A program made the translations under genes and the position numbers. From Oribacterium asaccharolyticum ACB7 (lineage in GTDB: Bacteria; Bacillota; Clostridia; Lachnospirales; Lachnospiraceae), in assembly GCF_000238075.1 (NCBI RefSeq), contig NZ_JH414506.1, positions 82,804 to 146,803 of the forward strand: a DNA stretch of 64,000 bases, written 5' to 3'. The notes under the pieces are model-generated. The model searched no databases. It saw only the letters and a list, made by a program, of their open reading frames with translations, and was not told the origin of the DNA. Positions 52,063-60,988 of this stretch are shown piece by piece (positions within the stretch are counted from its first letter, which is position 1; every line of letters begins with the position of its first letter).

Positions 52063-53550
52063 TTACCTTGTAAAAGTATTTTGATCCAATATGCCGTCCG
52101 CATTCAGAGGGAAGCCGTCCACCGTCGTGTTCTTCAACATTTCTCCACTATCCTCCTGAAAATAGTACCAATTTCCGTCTATACTGAGCCAGCCGGTCTC
52201 CATGGCTCCATTTTTATTCAAGTAGTAGGTCTTTTCATTTCGCACTACAAAACCGGAAAACATAACCCCCTCCAGGCTATTTTCCAACTCATTTAGGTAA
52301 TACCATTTTCCCTGATCAAAGACCCAGCCCTTGTGCATCTTTCCGTCCGGATCGATGTAGTAGTACCTTCCGCCGATGACATGCCATCCTGCAGGGAGCA
52401 GTTCTCCGGCTATCAAACCGTTTCCCGCCTCCGTATCCGGCACGAGATAATACCACTGCCCGTTGTCCTTAATCCAGCCCACGGCCATGGACCCGTTTAA
52501 GTTAAAGAAGAACCACTTGTTGTCAATCTTCTGCCAACCCTTTACCATCTTTCCGTCCGGCTGAAAATAATACCAGTAGCCGTCAATCAGTCCCCAGCCT
52601 GTCAGGAATTCTCCGCTCGGCTTACGATAAATATAGGTATTCCCTTCCTGATTCCAACCGATTTTTTTCTCCGTTCCGCCTACAACCTTGTCTCCCAGCC
52701 TGCCTTTTCCGTCTGAAACATCCCGATCATCGATTTGCAGTTCCGAGGACTCGGTATAGCCGCTGTTTCTGGCATATTTTTTCTCCGCATCATTCTTGAT
52801 CAAAGTTTTGACTTTTAACTGATAACGACCGGGTCTGGTCATATAAGGGTAAAAATTATACTGATTTCCCGCCACTCTTTCGATTTCATAGATTCGACTG
52901 CCATTTCGGAAAAGTTGCACATGATAGAAACCCGAATCCACCTTTCCGGGATTCCAGAAAGCCATTCCGAGGGTTCTTTCATTCCAGTCCACGGAAGAGG
53001 GAGCATCATAGCTTCCCTGTACCGCACGCACCTTTACGGTAAGAACCAGGTCATCTCCTTCTCTTTTCGAGGAGACATAGTATCCTCCCTCGATATGAAA
53101 GCTGCTTGCCTGATACGCTCCCAAAAAGAAATATTCCGTTACGTCTACCGGCGTTAAGGTGAGCACCATCTGCAGTTCATCTCCAACAGAGACAAAGGGG
53201 ACCTGTCTTCCTCCCCACTCCGCGGAACTTACCGTAAAAAGACTGCTCTTTGCGCCGACGCCGACCTCATGCTTGGCCGTCTCTTCCACCGTGAGCTTAA
53301 TATCCCCGGGGGAATCTCCTGTTTCCAGTTTGGAATTAATGTTGATTCGTATATTTTTAATCGGAGAGGTTCCGGCAAAAACCTTTTCTCTGAAAAGCAG
53401 CACGAAAAAAAGGCACAGTAGTAAAAACACCTGCCTTTTCCAAAGGAGATGCAAAAGAGATCCTCCCTTGCCGCTATTTCCCGGTAAAGTAATTCTTTCT
53501 TCTCTTTTAGCCATCCCTGTATTATGATTCCGCATCCTCTTCATTTCCAT
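52063..53550 (-). CDS. Secreted protein with choline-binding-type cell wall repeats, 495 aa
   Basis: A 495-residue paralogue of the 446-residue protein. A long basic N terminus precedes a hydrophobic signal segment (about 36-58, ending KVFAG); an internal Met at 13 could be the true start. The N-terminal domain (about 65-270) is beta-rich and unknown. Roughly nine CW-binding repeats cover about 300-485 (e.g. GWQKIDNKWFFFNLNGSMAVG). It is encoded directly after the FlhB-like gene, so it is probably expressed with flagellar genes. Ligand could be phosphocholine-like groups, possibly those made by the LicD proteins. Confidence 0.87.
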   Translation of the reverse strand: MEMKRMRNHNTGMAKREERITLPGNSGKGGSLLHLLWKRQVFLLLCLFFVLLFREKVFAGTSPIKNIRININSKLETGDSPGDIKLTVEETAKHEVGVGAKSSLFTVSSAEWGGRQVPFVSVGDELQMVLTLTPVDVTEYFFLGAYQASSFHIEGGYYVSSKREGDDLVLTVKVRAVQGSYDAPSSVDWNERTLGMAFWNPGKVDSGFYHVQLFRNGSRIYEIERVAGNQYNFYPYMTRPGRYQLKVKTLIKNDAEKKYARNSGYTESSELQIDDRDVSDGKGRLGDKVVGGTEKKIGWNQEGNTYIYRKPSGEFLTGWGLIDGYWYYFQPDGKMVKGWQKIDNKWFFFNLNGSMAVGWIKDNGQWYYLVPDTEAGNGLIAGELLPAGWHVIGGRYYYIDPDGKMHKGWVFDQGKWYYLNELENSLEGVMFSGFVVRNEKTYYLNKNGAMETGWLSIDGNWYYFQEDSGEMLKNTTVDGFPLNADGILDQNTFTR

Positions 53551-53581
53551 CCTCTTCCGGCCGTAAAAAACGGCTACTTTA

Positions 53582-53917
53582 TTAAGAAGAGAGTGCGTTT
53601 TTTCTTTCTTCTCTCCTCTTTTCTCTTTCCTCCTTGTCTTTTTCCGGATCTCCGGTAAAGCCCAGGAAGTAAATATAAATTTCTACAATTGCCTGAAAAA
53701 GTTCCTCGGGAATCTCCGCTCCCAGCTTCATCTGCGTAAGCAGAGACGCCAGACTGTCGTCTTCATAGACCGGTACTCCCGACTTCATAGCCGTTTCCGT
53801 AATTCGTTCCGCCATTTCGCCCATTCCTGCAGCAACAATGACCGGAGCACCGTTTTTCTCGCTGTCATATTTTAAGGCAGCCGCCTTCTTCTCCATAAGT
53901 CTGGTAAAATCTGTCAC
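53582..53917 (-). CDS. FlhB C-terminal-domain paralogue (YlqH/FlhX-like)
   Basis: 111 residues matching only the cytoplasmic C-terminal domain of FlhB after the cleavage site: AAALKYDSEKNGAPVIVAAG, VPVYEDDSLASLL and IPEELFQAIVEIYIYFLG. There is no membrane part and no NPTH. Such proteins accompany a FliK-like gene in Bacillus (ylqG-ylqH) and in some bacteria can replace the FlhB C-terminal piece. The highly charged tail is lineage-specific. It lies 73 nt after the FliK/YlqG-like gene. Confidence 0.9.
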   Translation of the reverse strand: MTDFTRLMEKKAAALKYDSEKNGAPVIVAAGMGEMAERITETAMKSGVPVYEDDSLASLLTQMKLGAEIPEELFQAIVEIYIYFLGFTGDPEKDKEEREKRREERKNALSS

Positions 53918-53990
53918 CTTATCTCCTTTGTTCTGAAGAACTCTATTCCTTTATCGACAAGTTCTTAGCTTTATAGAAGTGAAAACTTGA

Positions 53991-55397
53991 CTAAATTCTT
54001 ACATTTAATCCCTTTTCCGCTTCCTTGATCTCCGGAAATACCTCTTGTACCCGAAAATCTCTGGTCTTTTTGTAAATCCCGATATTCGCCACGGAAAGCC
54101 CGTTTCTCCGTAAAATCGTAGAAAGAACTCCCTCTACATCCTTCTGCTTCTCCATCAAATCTTCCGGCATATACAGGTTCATGTCTACCCGCATATTCGC
54201 TATTCCGGAAATCATTTCAAAGTTCCCAACATTCGGAATGGAGAATTTCAGCAGCATCTTTGTCAGCTTTCCGCCTGAAGAATCCTCCGCCTCCTGTTCA
54301 ACCCACATCTCACTCATCACATCTTTTCCTTCATAACGGAAAGGAAGGACAAGGTGCTGCAACGGCATATAGACGCTTTCATTTACCAAAAGTCCTTTCA
54401 GCACATCCTGGAAGTGGGAAATATGTTCCGTTCCCGCCTTTCCCTCCGCACCGGCCTGAAGAAATTGGTTGAAAAGCTTCGGAAAAGTATTTTGTGACTT
54501 CCTATCCAGGTTCTGCAAGCTGTCCTGAAAAGCTTCCTCCGGATCCCCCTTAAACAGAAGACGAAAATCCGGATTGTTCATCAGGGCTTCCTTTTCTTTT
54601 ACAAGAGACTCTTCAGACCCGTTTTCATACTTTACAGCATAAAGAATAAAAAGGACTACGGCATTTCGCACTGCCCCGTAATCATGGGTTCTGGAAATGT
54701 AATTGGAAAGGAAGGGAATAATCTGCTTATTAATTAAGGAAGTGTTTCCCTCCGTCTGTCCCATTTTCTCCTCAAAGTTCATTTGAGAGAGGAGATCCTC
54801 AAACTCTCCCTGGAAAGAGGGCAGTAATAATTTATCGATATCTTCCGAAATGGTTTTTAACTGCTCCAGAAAATGAGGGGAAGAGCTGTAATCGTTATAA
54901 CTTTTTGCAAAACGGAAAATCGCATTCTTTAAGGAAGGAGAAATATTTTCCTTGAGCATCCCTCTTAAGTTATTGAAGAGATTTCCCGAAAACTTAATTT
55001 GAGACTGTTGTTGTTCTTGCAAAAAGGCCTTCAAGTCTTCCGGACTTTCCATTTCCAGGGCGGAAAAAAGTTCCTTGATGCTTTCTCCGATTTCTCCCTT
55101 ATTTTGGCTTAAGGCTATAGCGGCATCTCCAAAGAGGACCGTTTCCATTTCCTTAGGAAGATTTCCCGTTTCGGAAAGGGTCCGGATAAAGGCTGCATAA
55201 TTCCCTTCAAAGTCAACTCCGGAAAAATGTCCTTCCGCCGTAGAGCTTCCCGCCTGCCCGGTGTCTTGCCCGTCTGCACGATTGACGGCATTGGGATTGA
55301 CGGGGTTCTTAACGGATAGGTCCGGTGTGACCCTGCCATGCTGTATTGAAGTATCCGGGGTAACCGGAGTGGAGCCCACTTGTAAAATATTTGCCAT
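53991..55397 (-). CDS. YlqG/FliK-like flagellar-associated protein
   Basis: 468 residues with no clear enzymatic motif. The N-terminal 60 residues are Pro/Asn/Ser-rich and look disordered, the middle is helical, and the C-terminal ~150 residues (LPFRYEGKDVMSEMWVEQE..., KFSIPNVGNFEM) resemble the FliK-like C-terminal fold of YlqG proteins. Pairing with the FlhB-like gene supports this. It is a second candidate secretion-control protein beside the FliK at 12228-13454. It diverges from flgM across a 265-nt intergenic region. Confidence 0.7.
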   Translation of the reverse strand: MANILQVGSTPVTPDTSIQHGRVTPDLSVKNPVNPNAVNRADGQDTGQAGSSTAEGHFSGVDFEGNYAAFIRTLSETGNLPKEMETVLFGDAAIALSQNKGEIGESIKELFSALEMESPEDLKAFLQEQQQSQIKFSGNLFNNLRGMLKENISPSLKNAIFRFAKSYNDYSSSPHFLEQLKTISEDIDKLLLPSFQGEFEDLLSQMNFEEKMGQTEGNTSLINKQIIPFLSNYISRTHDYGAVRNAVVLFILYAVKYENGSEESLVKEKEALMNNPDFRLLFKGDPEEAFQDSLQNLDRKSQNTFPKLFNQFLQAGAEGKAGTEHISHFQDVLKGLLVNESVYMPLQHLVLPFRYEGKDVMSEMWVEQEAEDSSGGKLTKMLLKFSIPNVGNFEMISGIANMRVDMNLYMPEDLMEKQKDVEGVLSTILRRNGLSVANIGIYKKTRDFRVQEVFPEIKEAEKGLNVRI

Positions 55398-55474
55398 TTT
55401 TCCTCCAAAAGTGTAAAATTGTTCCTGTCGTGAAAAAAATTATAAAAAATTCACATTTTAACTGTATAGTACTT

Positions 55475-55499
55475 ATATCGACACTTTTATCGTCGATAT
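55475..55499. promoter_or_regulatory. Perfect inverted repeat in the divergent flgM/YlqG-like intergenic region
   Basis: ATATCGAC and GTCGATAT are separated by 9 nt. Each arm resembles a sigma-28 -10 element (consensus GCCGATAW) but no TAAA was found at the right distance on either strand, so it could equally be an operator for a dimeric regulator. It lies 78 nt from the minus-strand gene and 164 nt from flgM. Confidence 0.5.
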
Positions 55500-55662
55500 A
55501 GTAGGGGAAGAAAGGTATTTCCAATAAATTTTAAATTTATGTTTTGGAGTATACCCCAAGTGTTTCCCCCATGCAAGAAGCTTTCAAGCGGAAGGCAAAG
55601 AGACGGAAACGGAATGATGAAAGGCGATGACTCTCATAAGAGAACGCCGATAGGAGGACAAA

Positions 55663-55974
55663 ATGAATTTTTCTATTAGACCTGATTTAAACACTAGAGT
55701 AGACTATCAAACACGTCAGGCGTCCTTAGTAAACAAACCCGCAGAGCAGACAGAATCGATTCAAAAAGTTGACAAGGATACCGTGTCTATTTCCAAGGGA
55801 AAGGCAATCGATGACAGAAGCTTCGTAGCCGCTTTATCCAAGGCTACTGCAGATTCCTTAAAGGTAGGTGCTTCCGACAAGAGAGTTGCTGAACTTCATC
55901 AGCAGGTGCAGTCCGGTACTTATCGTCCGAATGCACAGCGTATTGCCGAGAAGATTTTAGGCTATAAGGATTAA
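55663..55974 (+). CDS. flgM: Anti-sigma-28 factor FlgM
   Basis: FlgM holds sigma-28 inactive until the hook is complete and is then exported. It has 103 residues: an unstructured N-terminal half, then the sigma-binding helices with VAALSKATADSLKVGASDKRVAELHQQVQSG and the typical end IAEKILGYKD. An AGGAGGAC ribosome binding site precedes it. A small stem (55623-55648, GGCG/CGCC) lies right before that site. It heads flgM-flgN-flgK. Confidence 0.95.
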   Translation: MNFSIRPDLNTRVDYQTRQASLVNKPAEQTESIQKVDKDTVSISKGKAIDDRSFVAALSKATADSLKVGASDKRVAELHQQVQSGTYRPNAQRIAEKILGYKD

Positions 55975-55986
55975 TGGAGAAAAAAG

Positions 55987-56424
55987 ATGACCATTGAAAA
56001 TAATAAAAATTGGAAAGAACTCCTTCCCGTTATTTCGGAGCTTTCCCTTTTGGTCTCTGCTCTTTGTGACTTTGAAGACTCCTTAAGTATTGCCGCATCC
56101 AAAGATGCACAGGAGGAAATCAATGCCCTGGTGACAGAGGCCCAGCCCACTTTGCTTCGTTTCAAGGGATTAGAAAAAAAACGAGAGAAATTACAAAAGG
56201 AGCTTGGGCTTGCTCCCACTTCTCTTTCCGCCCTCTTAAAAGAGATTCCGGAGGAAGAGAGGGAAGAATGGGCAGAGAAGATCGAAGCTCTGGAAAAAAA
56301 TCTAAATCGTTTTATAAATTCCAAGGAAAACGCCGATAGAATATTGCAGGTTCGCCTAAGCGACATTTCTCTACAGCTTGAAGGAAAACCTGAAGTAACA
56401 AATTTTCGAGACAGAAGAGTCTAG
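55987..56424 (+). CDS. flgN: Flagellar export chaperone FlgN
   Basis: FlgN is the chaperone for the hook-filament junction proteins FlgK and FlgL. It has 145 residues and is all-helical and acidic, with NWKELLPVISELSLLVSALCDFEDSLSIAAS at the start. The function is assigned from size, helical pattern and location between flgM and flgK. Confidence 0.88.
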   Translation: MTIENNKNWKELLPVISELSLLVSALCDFEDSLSIAASKDAQEEINALVTEAQPTLLRFKGLEKKREKLQKELGLAPTSLSALLKEIPEEEREEWAEKIEALEKNLNRFINSKENADRILQVRLSDISLQLEGKPEVTNFRDRRV

Positions 56425-56468
56425 GCGTTATTTTTTTTTGATTTTTTTACCCCTTTTAAGGAGGATTT

Positions 56469-58304
56469 ATGGTAAGAGCAACCTTTGCCGGGTTTGATAC
56501 GGCACTGTCCGCACTCCGGATGAATCAAAAAAAGCTGGATCTTGTGGGACATAATCTGGCAAACATGAATACGGAAGGATACACAAGGCAGGAGTTAAAA
56601 ACTTCTTCCATTAACTATGAGAACCCCACTTCCTTCTATATGAATTCAAATGATACCAATGTAGGCTTCGGTGTAGGCATGGATGGCGTACGGCAGCTTC
56701 GCGACCAGTTTTTGGATAAACAGTATCGTACGCAAAACGGAAGAGCCGCCTATACGGAAGGGCTCGGAGAGTCTTTAAAGTCTCTCTCCCTCTTCCTGGA
56801 CGAGACTAAGGTAGACGGCATTCGTGCTTCCTTTGATAATATCCAGAAGTCTCTGACCAATATGCAGGATCCTTCCAAAGTGCAGGACCCGGTATACGAA
56901 GGAGAGCTCATGTCCAGAGTGCAGGCCATGACTACACTCATGAATTCCGCAGCGGAAAGTATTGTCCAGGCACAGAAAAATGAGTTTCATAAGATTGACG
57001 GAACCGGCACCTCGGAAAACGGTGCTATCCAGAAGATTAACAGTCTGATTGAGGGAATCGGTGACTTAAATACCCGCATCAAGAAAAATCAGCTTCTCGG
57101 AAGTCCCGTTTTGGAATTGCAGGATGAAAGAAATAAAAAACTAGATGAGCTTTCCAAATATGTTCCTATTGAAACGGAAAGTTTCTCGGAAGAATATACG
57201 GTTGGAACGGAAACCCGTTACAGAATCTATAATTATGATTCTGCCGGAAACATCACGGGAAGATCAGACTGGCCGGAAGACCTGCGCGTAAACCTTGTTT
57301 ACCGGGACAGCAGTGCGGGTAACGGCGCCGAAGTAAAGAAAATCACCCTGGTAAACGGTGCCATTGACGGTAACCTTCAGGATTCGACAGGAAGACACCG
57401 GAATGTCGGAAAGGTAGAGCTTGCTACCCCGACTCCCGCAACCGTTCCGCCACAGCCTGCCTATTCTCAGGATAATCCTCTGAACACGCAGCTGAAATTC
57501 ACCGGATACAGCAAGAGAACCGCTACTCCGGGAACCTTTAACAACGATGAGTTTACAACGAATACCAAGAATGTTCGTTTTGCTTCCGGAACGGTACAGG
57601 CCAGCCTCGATATGCTTTCCACTTCCGATGTTCGTGCCTTGGTGCACGGAGGCGGTGTAATTAACCTTGCAGACTTAAAAGCCAGCAATGAAATGACCGC
57701 TTACAGCTATGATTATTACATGGGAAAGCTGGATTTACTTGCAGAAACCTTTACCAAGAATATGAATGAGATTAACAAGAAGGGAAATACGGACTATACG
57801 AAGACCCCTCCCGTGACCAATCCGAATCATATTCTGATGATCAACAAAGATAAGGCCGGCGGAAATGATCCTTCCGAGGTAACCGCAGCAAACATCGGTA
57901 TTTCCCGCGGTTGGGTGAACGGTACAACGCATATCGGCACCCGCGGTTTCCGTAACAATCCGTCAACGACCAATCAGGGCGATACCACGGATACGGTTTT
58001 GGAAATGCTGGAGCAGATGACCTCTCCCATGATGAAGATGAACAATACCAAGACCAGCTATGCGGATTATATGAATAACTTATCCACTACTCTGGCAACG
58101 GATTCTTATTCCAATAATAACTCTTACACCATTAACAAAGCTGTTCTGGACGGAATCAATACTTCCAGAGATCAGATTTCCGGTGTAAGCTTGGATGAGG
58201 AAGCGGCAAACATGATGACCTATCAGTCTTCCTACAATGCTGCGGCAAGACTGATGACCACCTTAAACAATACTTTGGAAACTTTGCTTTCCATCGGCAG
58301 ATAA
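56469..58304 (+). CDS. flgK: Hook-filament junction protein FlgK (HAP1)
   Basis: FlgK is the first junction protein between hook and filament. It has 611 residues. The N-terminal motif FDTALSALRMNQKKLDLVGHNLANMNTEGYTRQ and the C-terminal SLDEEAANMMTYQSSYNAAARLMTTLNNTLETLLSI are diagnostic; the middle is Asn/Thr-rich and variable. An AAGGAGGA ribosome binding site precedes the ATG. A strong terminator follows, separating it from flgL, which usually comes next. Confidence 0.97.
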   Translation: MVRATFAGFDTALSALRMNQKKLDLVGHNLANMNTEGYTRQELKTSSINYENPTSFYMNSNDTNVGFGVGMDGVRQLRDQFLDKQYRTQNGRAAYTEGLGESLKSLSLFLDETKVDGIRASFDNIQKSLTNMQDPSKVQDPVYEGELMSRVQAMTTLMNSAAESIVQAQKNEFHKIDGTGTSENGAIQKINSLIEGIGDLNTRIKKNQLLGSPVLELQDERNKKLDELSKYVPIETESFSEEYTVGTETRYRIYNYDSAGNITGRSDWPEDLRVNLVYRDSSAGNGAEVKKITLVNGAIDGNLQDSTGRHRNVGKVELATPTPATVPPQPAYSQDNPLNTQLKFTGYSKRTATPGTFNNDEFTTNTKNVRFASGTVQASLDMLSTSDVRALVHGGGVINLADLKASNEMTAYSYDYYMGKLDLLAETFTKNMNEINKKGNTDYTKTPPVTNPNHILMINKDKAGGNDPSEVTAANIGISRGWVNGTTHIGTRGFRNNPSTTNQGDTTDTVLEMLEQMTSPMMKMNNTKTSYADYMNNLSTTLATDSYSNNNSYTINKAVLDGINTSRDQISGVSLDEEAANMMTYQSSYNAAARLMTTLNNTLETLLSIGR

Positions 58305-58361
58305 AATAGAATATTCATTCCAAACGAGATCCCTTGCGCTTCGCGAGCGATACTCGTATAG

Positions 58362-58404
58362 AATCGGGAGTGTAGCGGGAGAACCCGCTCACTCCTGATT
58401 TTTT
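58362..58404 (+). terminator. Intrinsic terminator after flgK
   Basis: Arms 58362-58379 and 58384-58400 form a GC-rich stem of about 17 bp with a four-base loop, followed by a T run to 58404. It lies 58 nt after the flgK stop. Confidence 0.9.
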
Positions 58405-58420
58405 GTATCTGTCAAATTTT

Positions 58421-58504
58421 CGATTGTATCGACCCGATTTCCGATTGTATCGACCCGATTTCCGATTGTATCTATCCGATTTTCGATGGTATTGATCCGA
58501 TTTC
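58421..58504. repeat. Four 21-bp tandem repeats upstream of the DUF1576-like gene
   Basis: Units start at 58421, 58442, 58463 and 58484; the first two are identical (CGATTGTATCGACCCGATTTC). Read on the minus strand they encode a seven-residue period (NRVDTIG / NRIDTIE) typical of coiled coils. That frame has no start codon and is stopped on both sides, so it is either a gene remnant or non-coding repeats. A degenerate extra unit precedes it. Confidence 0.85.
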
Positions 58505-58602
58505 CTATTTCCTTTTATTCTTATTTCCTTTACACTAATCTTATATTTTTTATCATCTCTGCCGCATTACGGTTCTACTCTCTAAACAGAAGGAATAAAA
58601 GA

Positions 58603-59943
58603 ATGAACTTCCATTTTTTTCAAAAAGACGTGCACGAAAAAGTGCAGAAGAACATCCAACTTTTACACCATGTCCTGCCAAACTGGGAAAGATATCTCTT
58701 AATGTGTACCGTTCCGCTGTATTTTATGCTGATCAGCCTCTCTCAACAGCCCCTTTCGGAAATTTTTTCAGGCCTTCGGAATATTGTTCGGGAGCCGGAT
58801 ATCCTGATTTCCGATTATTTTGTGGTGGGCGGAGTCGGTGCAGCCTTCTTTAATGCGGGTTGTCTCAGCATTTTATCTCTAGGCATTCTCTGCATCGCAA
58901 AATCCGACTTTGACGGAAGCTGTATCGTAGCGGCCTGTCTGATGTTCGGTTTTTCTCTCTTCGGCAAGAACCTTTTAAATATCTGGTCTATCCTCATAGG
59001 CTATGTCCTCTATGCCAAGGTACATCGTGTTCCTATTAAGAAGTATCTCTATATCGGCTTTTACGGAACCACCCTCTCGCCTATCATTACGCAGATTATC
59101 CTGATGAAGAACTTCCCCTTTTTCGGTCAACTGCTGCTTGCCATTGCTGTCGGAATCGTTATCGGCTATGTTCTGGTCCCCATTTCCCTGCACACAAAGC
59201 ACGCGCATATGGGATATTCCCTCTACAATGTCGGTTTTTCCTGCGGGATTATCGCCATTATTGTAACCTCTCTGATGAAGTCCTTCGGCGCAAAAATCGA
59301 ATCCCGTCTGCTTTGGGACAGCTCGCACAGACCCTTCGGCTTCTTCAGCCTTCTCTCCCTCTTCCTGACTCTGATCCTCATCACCCTCATTCTGGGTGGA
59401 GATGATACGGTTTCTTCCTATAGGGAATTGCTGAAGGAAAGCGGACAGGGAGGGACGGACTTTCTGAAAAAATATGGAGACTACCCCACTATCCTGAATA
59501 TGGGCATTAACGGACTTCTTATGACCGTCCTTCTTTTTGCCGTCGGGGGAGATTTTAACGGTCCGACTATCGGTTCTATCTTCTGCGTAGTCGGATTCAG
59601 TGCCCTGGGGAAGCATATCCGAAATATCCTTCCTGTTCTTTTGGGCGTCATTATTGCAAGCTATTTAAAGATCTGGGATCTGCGGGATCCCAGCGCCACT
59701 CTCACCTTGATTCTCTCCACTACTTTAGCGCCCATTACGGGAGACTTCGGCATCTTCTGGGGTATCGTGGCCGGCTTCCTGCACTCTTCCGTAGCCTTAA
59801 ATGTCGGTGCCGTTTACAATGGTACAAACCTTTATAACAACGGCTTTGCCGGCGGAATTGTTGCTCTCTTCTTAGTACCGATTATTCAGGCGGTTCGAAG
59901 CCGTATGAAGCCAAGCGCACTTTATAAGAATGAAGGAAAATAA
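58603..59943 (+). CDS. Multi-pass membrane protein, DUF1576-like
   Basis: 446 residues from ATG 58603, selected for the AGAAGGA ribosome binding site; the open frame extends upstream into the 21-bp repeats. Around ten hydrophobic segments are organised as two similar halves. Glycine-rich elements recur in both (LMFGFSLFGKNLLNIWSILIG and VGFSALGKHIRNILPVLLG; LYNVGFSCGIIA and LYNNGFAGGIVA). The doubled structure suggests a transporter or channel, but the substrate is unknown. It is not a known flagellar protein and lies between flgK and flgL. Confidence 0.8.
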   Translation: MNFHFFQKDVHEKVQKNIQLLHHVLPNWERYLLMCTVPLYFMLISLSQQPLSEIFSGLRNIVREPDILISDYFVVGGVGAAFFNAGCLSILSLGILCIAKSDFDGSCIVAACLMFGFSLFGKNLLNIWSILIGYVLYAKVHRVPIKKYLYIGFYGTTLSPIITQIILMKNFPFFGQLLLAIAVGIVIGYVLVPISLHTKHAHMGYSLYNVGFSCGIIAIIVTSLMKSFGAKIESRLLWDSSHRPFGFFSLLSLFLTLILITLILGGDDTVSSYRELLKESGQGGTDFLKKYGDYPTILNMGINGLLMTVLLFAVGGDFNGPTIGSIFCVVGFSALGKHIRNILPVLLGVIIASYLKIWDLRDPSATLTLILSTTLAPITGDFGIFWGIVAGFLHSSVALNVGAVYNGTNLYNNGFAGGIVALFLVPIIQAVRSRMKPSALYKNEGK

Positions 59944-59983
59944 AATGGAAGAAATCGTTCTCAGTAAGGAGCATATCCTGCTT

Positions 59984-60988
59984 TTACACTGCACAAAGAA
60001 TGTCGTGATTGACCTCCCGGTAAAATGCCTTCTGCAATGCCTCATAGGATTTCCCGTATTGTTTCAACAGCACCATGAGCTTCGTGACCACCGCTTCCAG
60101 TGTCATATCATAGGCTTCGATGAGCTGAAAGTCTTTCTTAATCTTCTGGCCGACCCGATAGATTTCCATATTCGAGCCCTCATTCATGACCTGGGTTGCC
60201 ATAACGAGTACCTTTCCCGATTCTTTCCACTTGTTCATTTCTCTGTATACGGTATCTAAAAGGGCATCGGGGATTCCTCCCACACCAAAGCTCTCTATCA
60301 CAATACAGTCATAGTTCTCGAAAAGATAAGAAAGCAATTCCGGTCTGGTTCCGGGAATCAGTTTGAACACGCAGACGGAATCACTGATTTCCGTAAAGAA
60401 TCGGACAGGCTCACGCTCCGGAATATAGGGTAAATAGCGGATGATTCTTCCGTCCTGTACTCTCGCAAGCACCGGGAAATTCACACTTTGAAATGCATTA
60501 AAGGAACGTGCCTGCATTTTCTTTGCCCGAGTTCCGGCAATTACATTTCCGTCAAAAATAAGAACCACATTTTCCGAATAATCATCCATAGCATAGAGAA
60601 TACTGTCTCGCAGATTCACTCGGGCATCCGTTCCCTCCCGGTCAATCGGCTTCTGTGACCCCGTCACCACAATAGGTTTTCGGGAATGCTGAATCATATA
60701 GCTTAAGACTGCGGAGGTATACGCCATTGTGTCTGTCCCGTGTAAGACCACAAAGCCGTCATAGCGGTCAAAGTTCTCCTTAATCGCCTGTACAAGTTCT
60801 CTCCATATTTTCGGATTCATATTGGTGGAGTCGATATTACAAAGCTGCAAAACCTCTATTTCGCAAAGATTTCGCACTTCCGGAACAAAACTCACGATTT
60901 CCTCCGCCTGAAGCCCCGGGCTCAGTCCGTCTCCCGTCTCCCTGGAGGCAATCGTACCTCCCGTTCCAATCAGTAATAGTTTTTTCAT
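59984..60988 (-). CDS. ansA: Type I L-asparaginase
   Basis: It hydrolyses asparagine to aspartate and ammonia in the cytoplasm. 334 residues from the Met at 60988, which gives the family start MKKLLLIGTGGTIAS; an in-frame ATG six codons earlier is possible. The two catalytic threonines lie in GTGGTIAS and LHGTDTMAYTSA, and VVTGSQKPI supplies the conserved Lys. The length and lack of a signal peptide fit type I. It is on the opposite strand to its neighbours and has no evident link to motility. Confidence 0.93.
   Translation of the reverse strand: MKKLLLIGTGGTIASRETGDGLSPGLQAEEIVSFVPEVRNLCEIEVLQLCNIDSTNMNPKIWRELVQAIKENFDRYDGFVVLHGTDTMAYTSAVLSYMIQHSRKPIVVTGSQKPIDREGTDARVNLRDSILYAMDDYSENVVLIFDGNVIAGTRAKKMQARSFNAFQSVNFPVLARVQDGRIIRYLPYIPEREPVRFFTEISDSVCVFKLIPGTRPELLSYLFENYDCIVIESFGVGGIPDALLDTVYREMNKWKESGKVLVMATQVMNEGSNMEIYRVGQKIKKDFQLIEAYDMTLEAVVTKLMVLLKQYGKSYEALQKAFYREVNHDILCAV

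Noticed and set aside
55620..55652. GCCGATAG right before flgM as a sigma-28 -10 element
   Set aside because: Transcription would start within the flgM ribosome binding site and no TAAA lies 15 nt upstream, so it is more likely part of the small GGCG/CGCC leader stem.
58486..58602. Upstream extension of the DUF1576-like gene
   Set aside because: The extra 39 residues come from the 21-bp repeats and AT-rich spacer. ATG 58603 has a good ribosome binding site and starts just before the conserved part.
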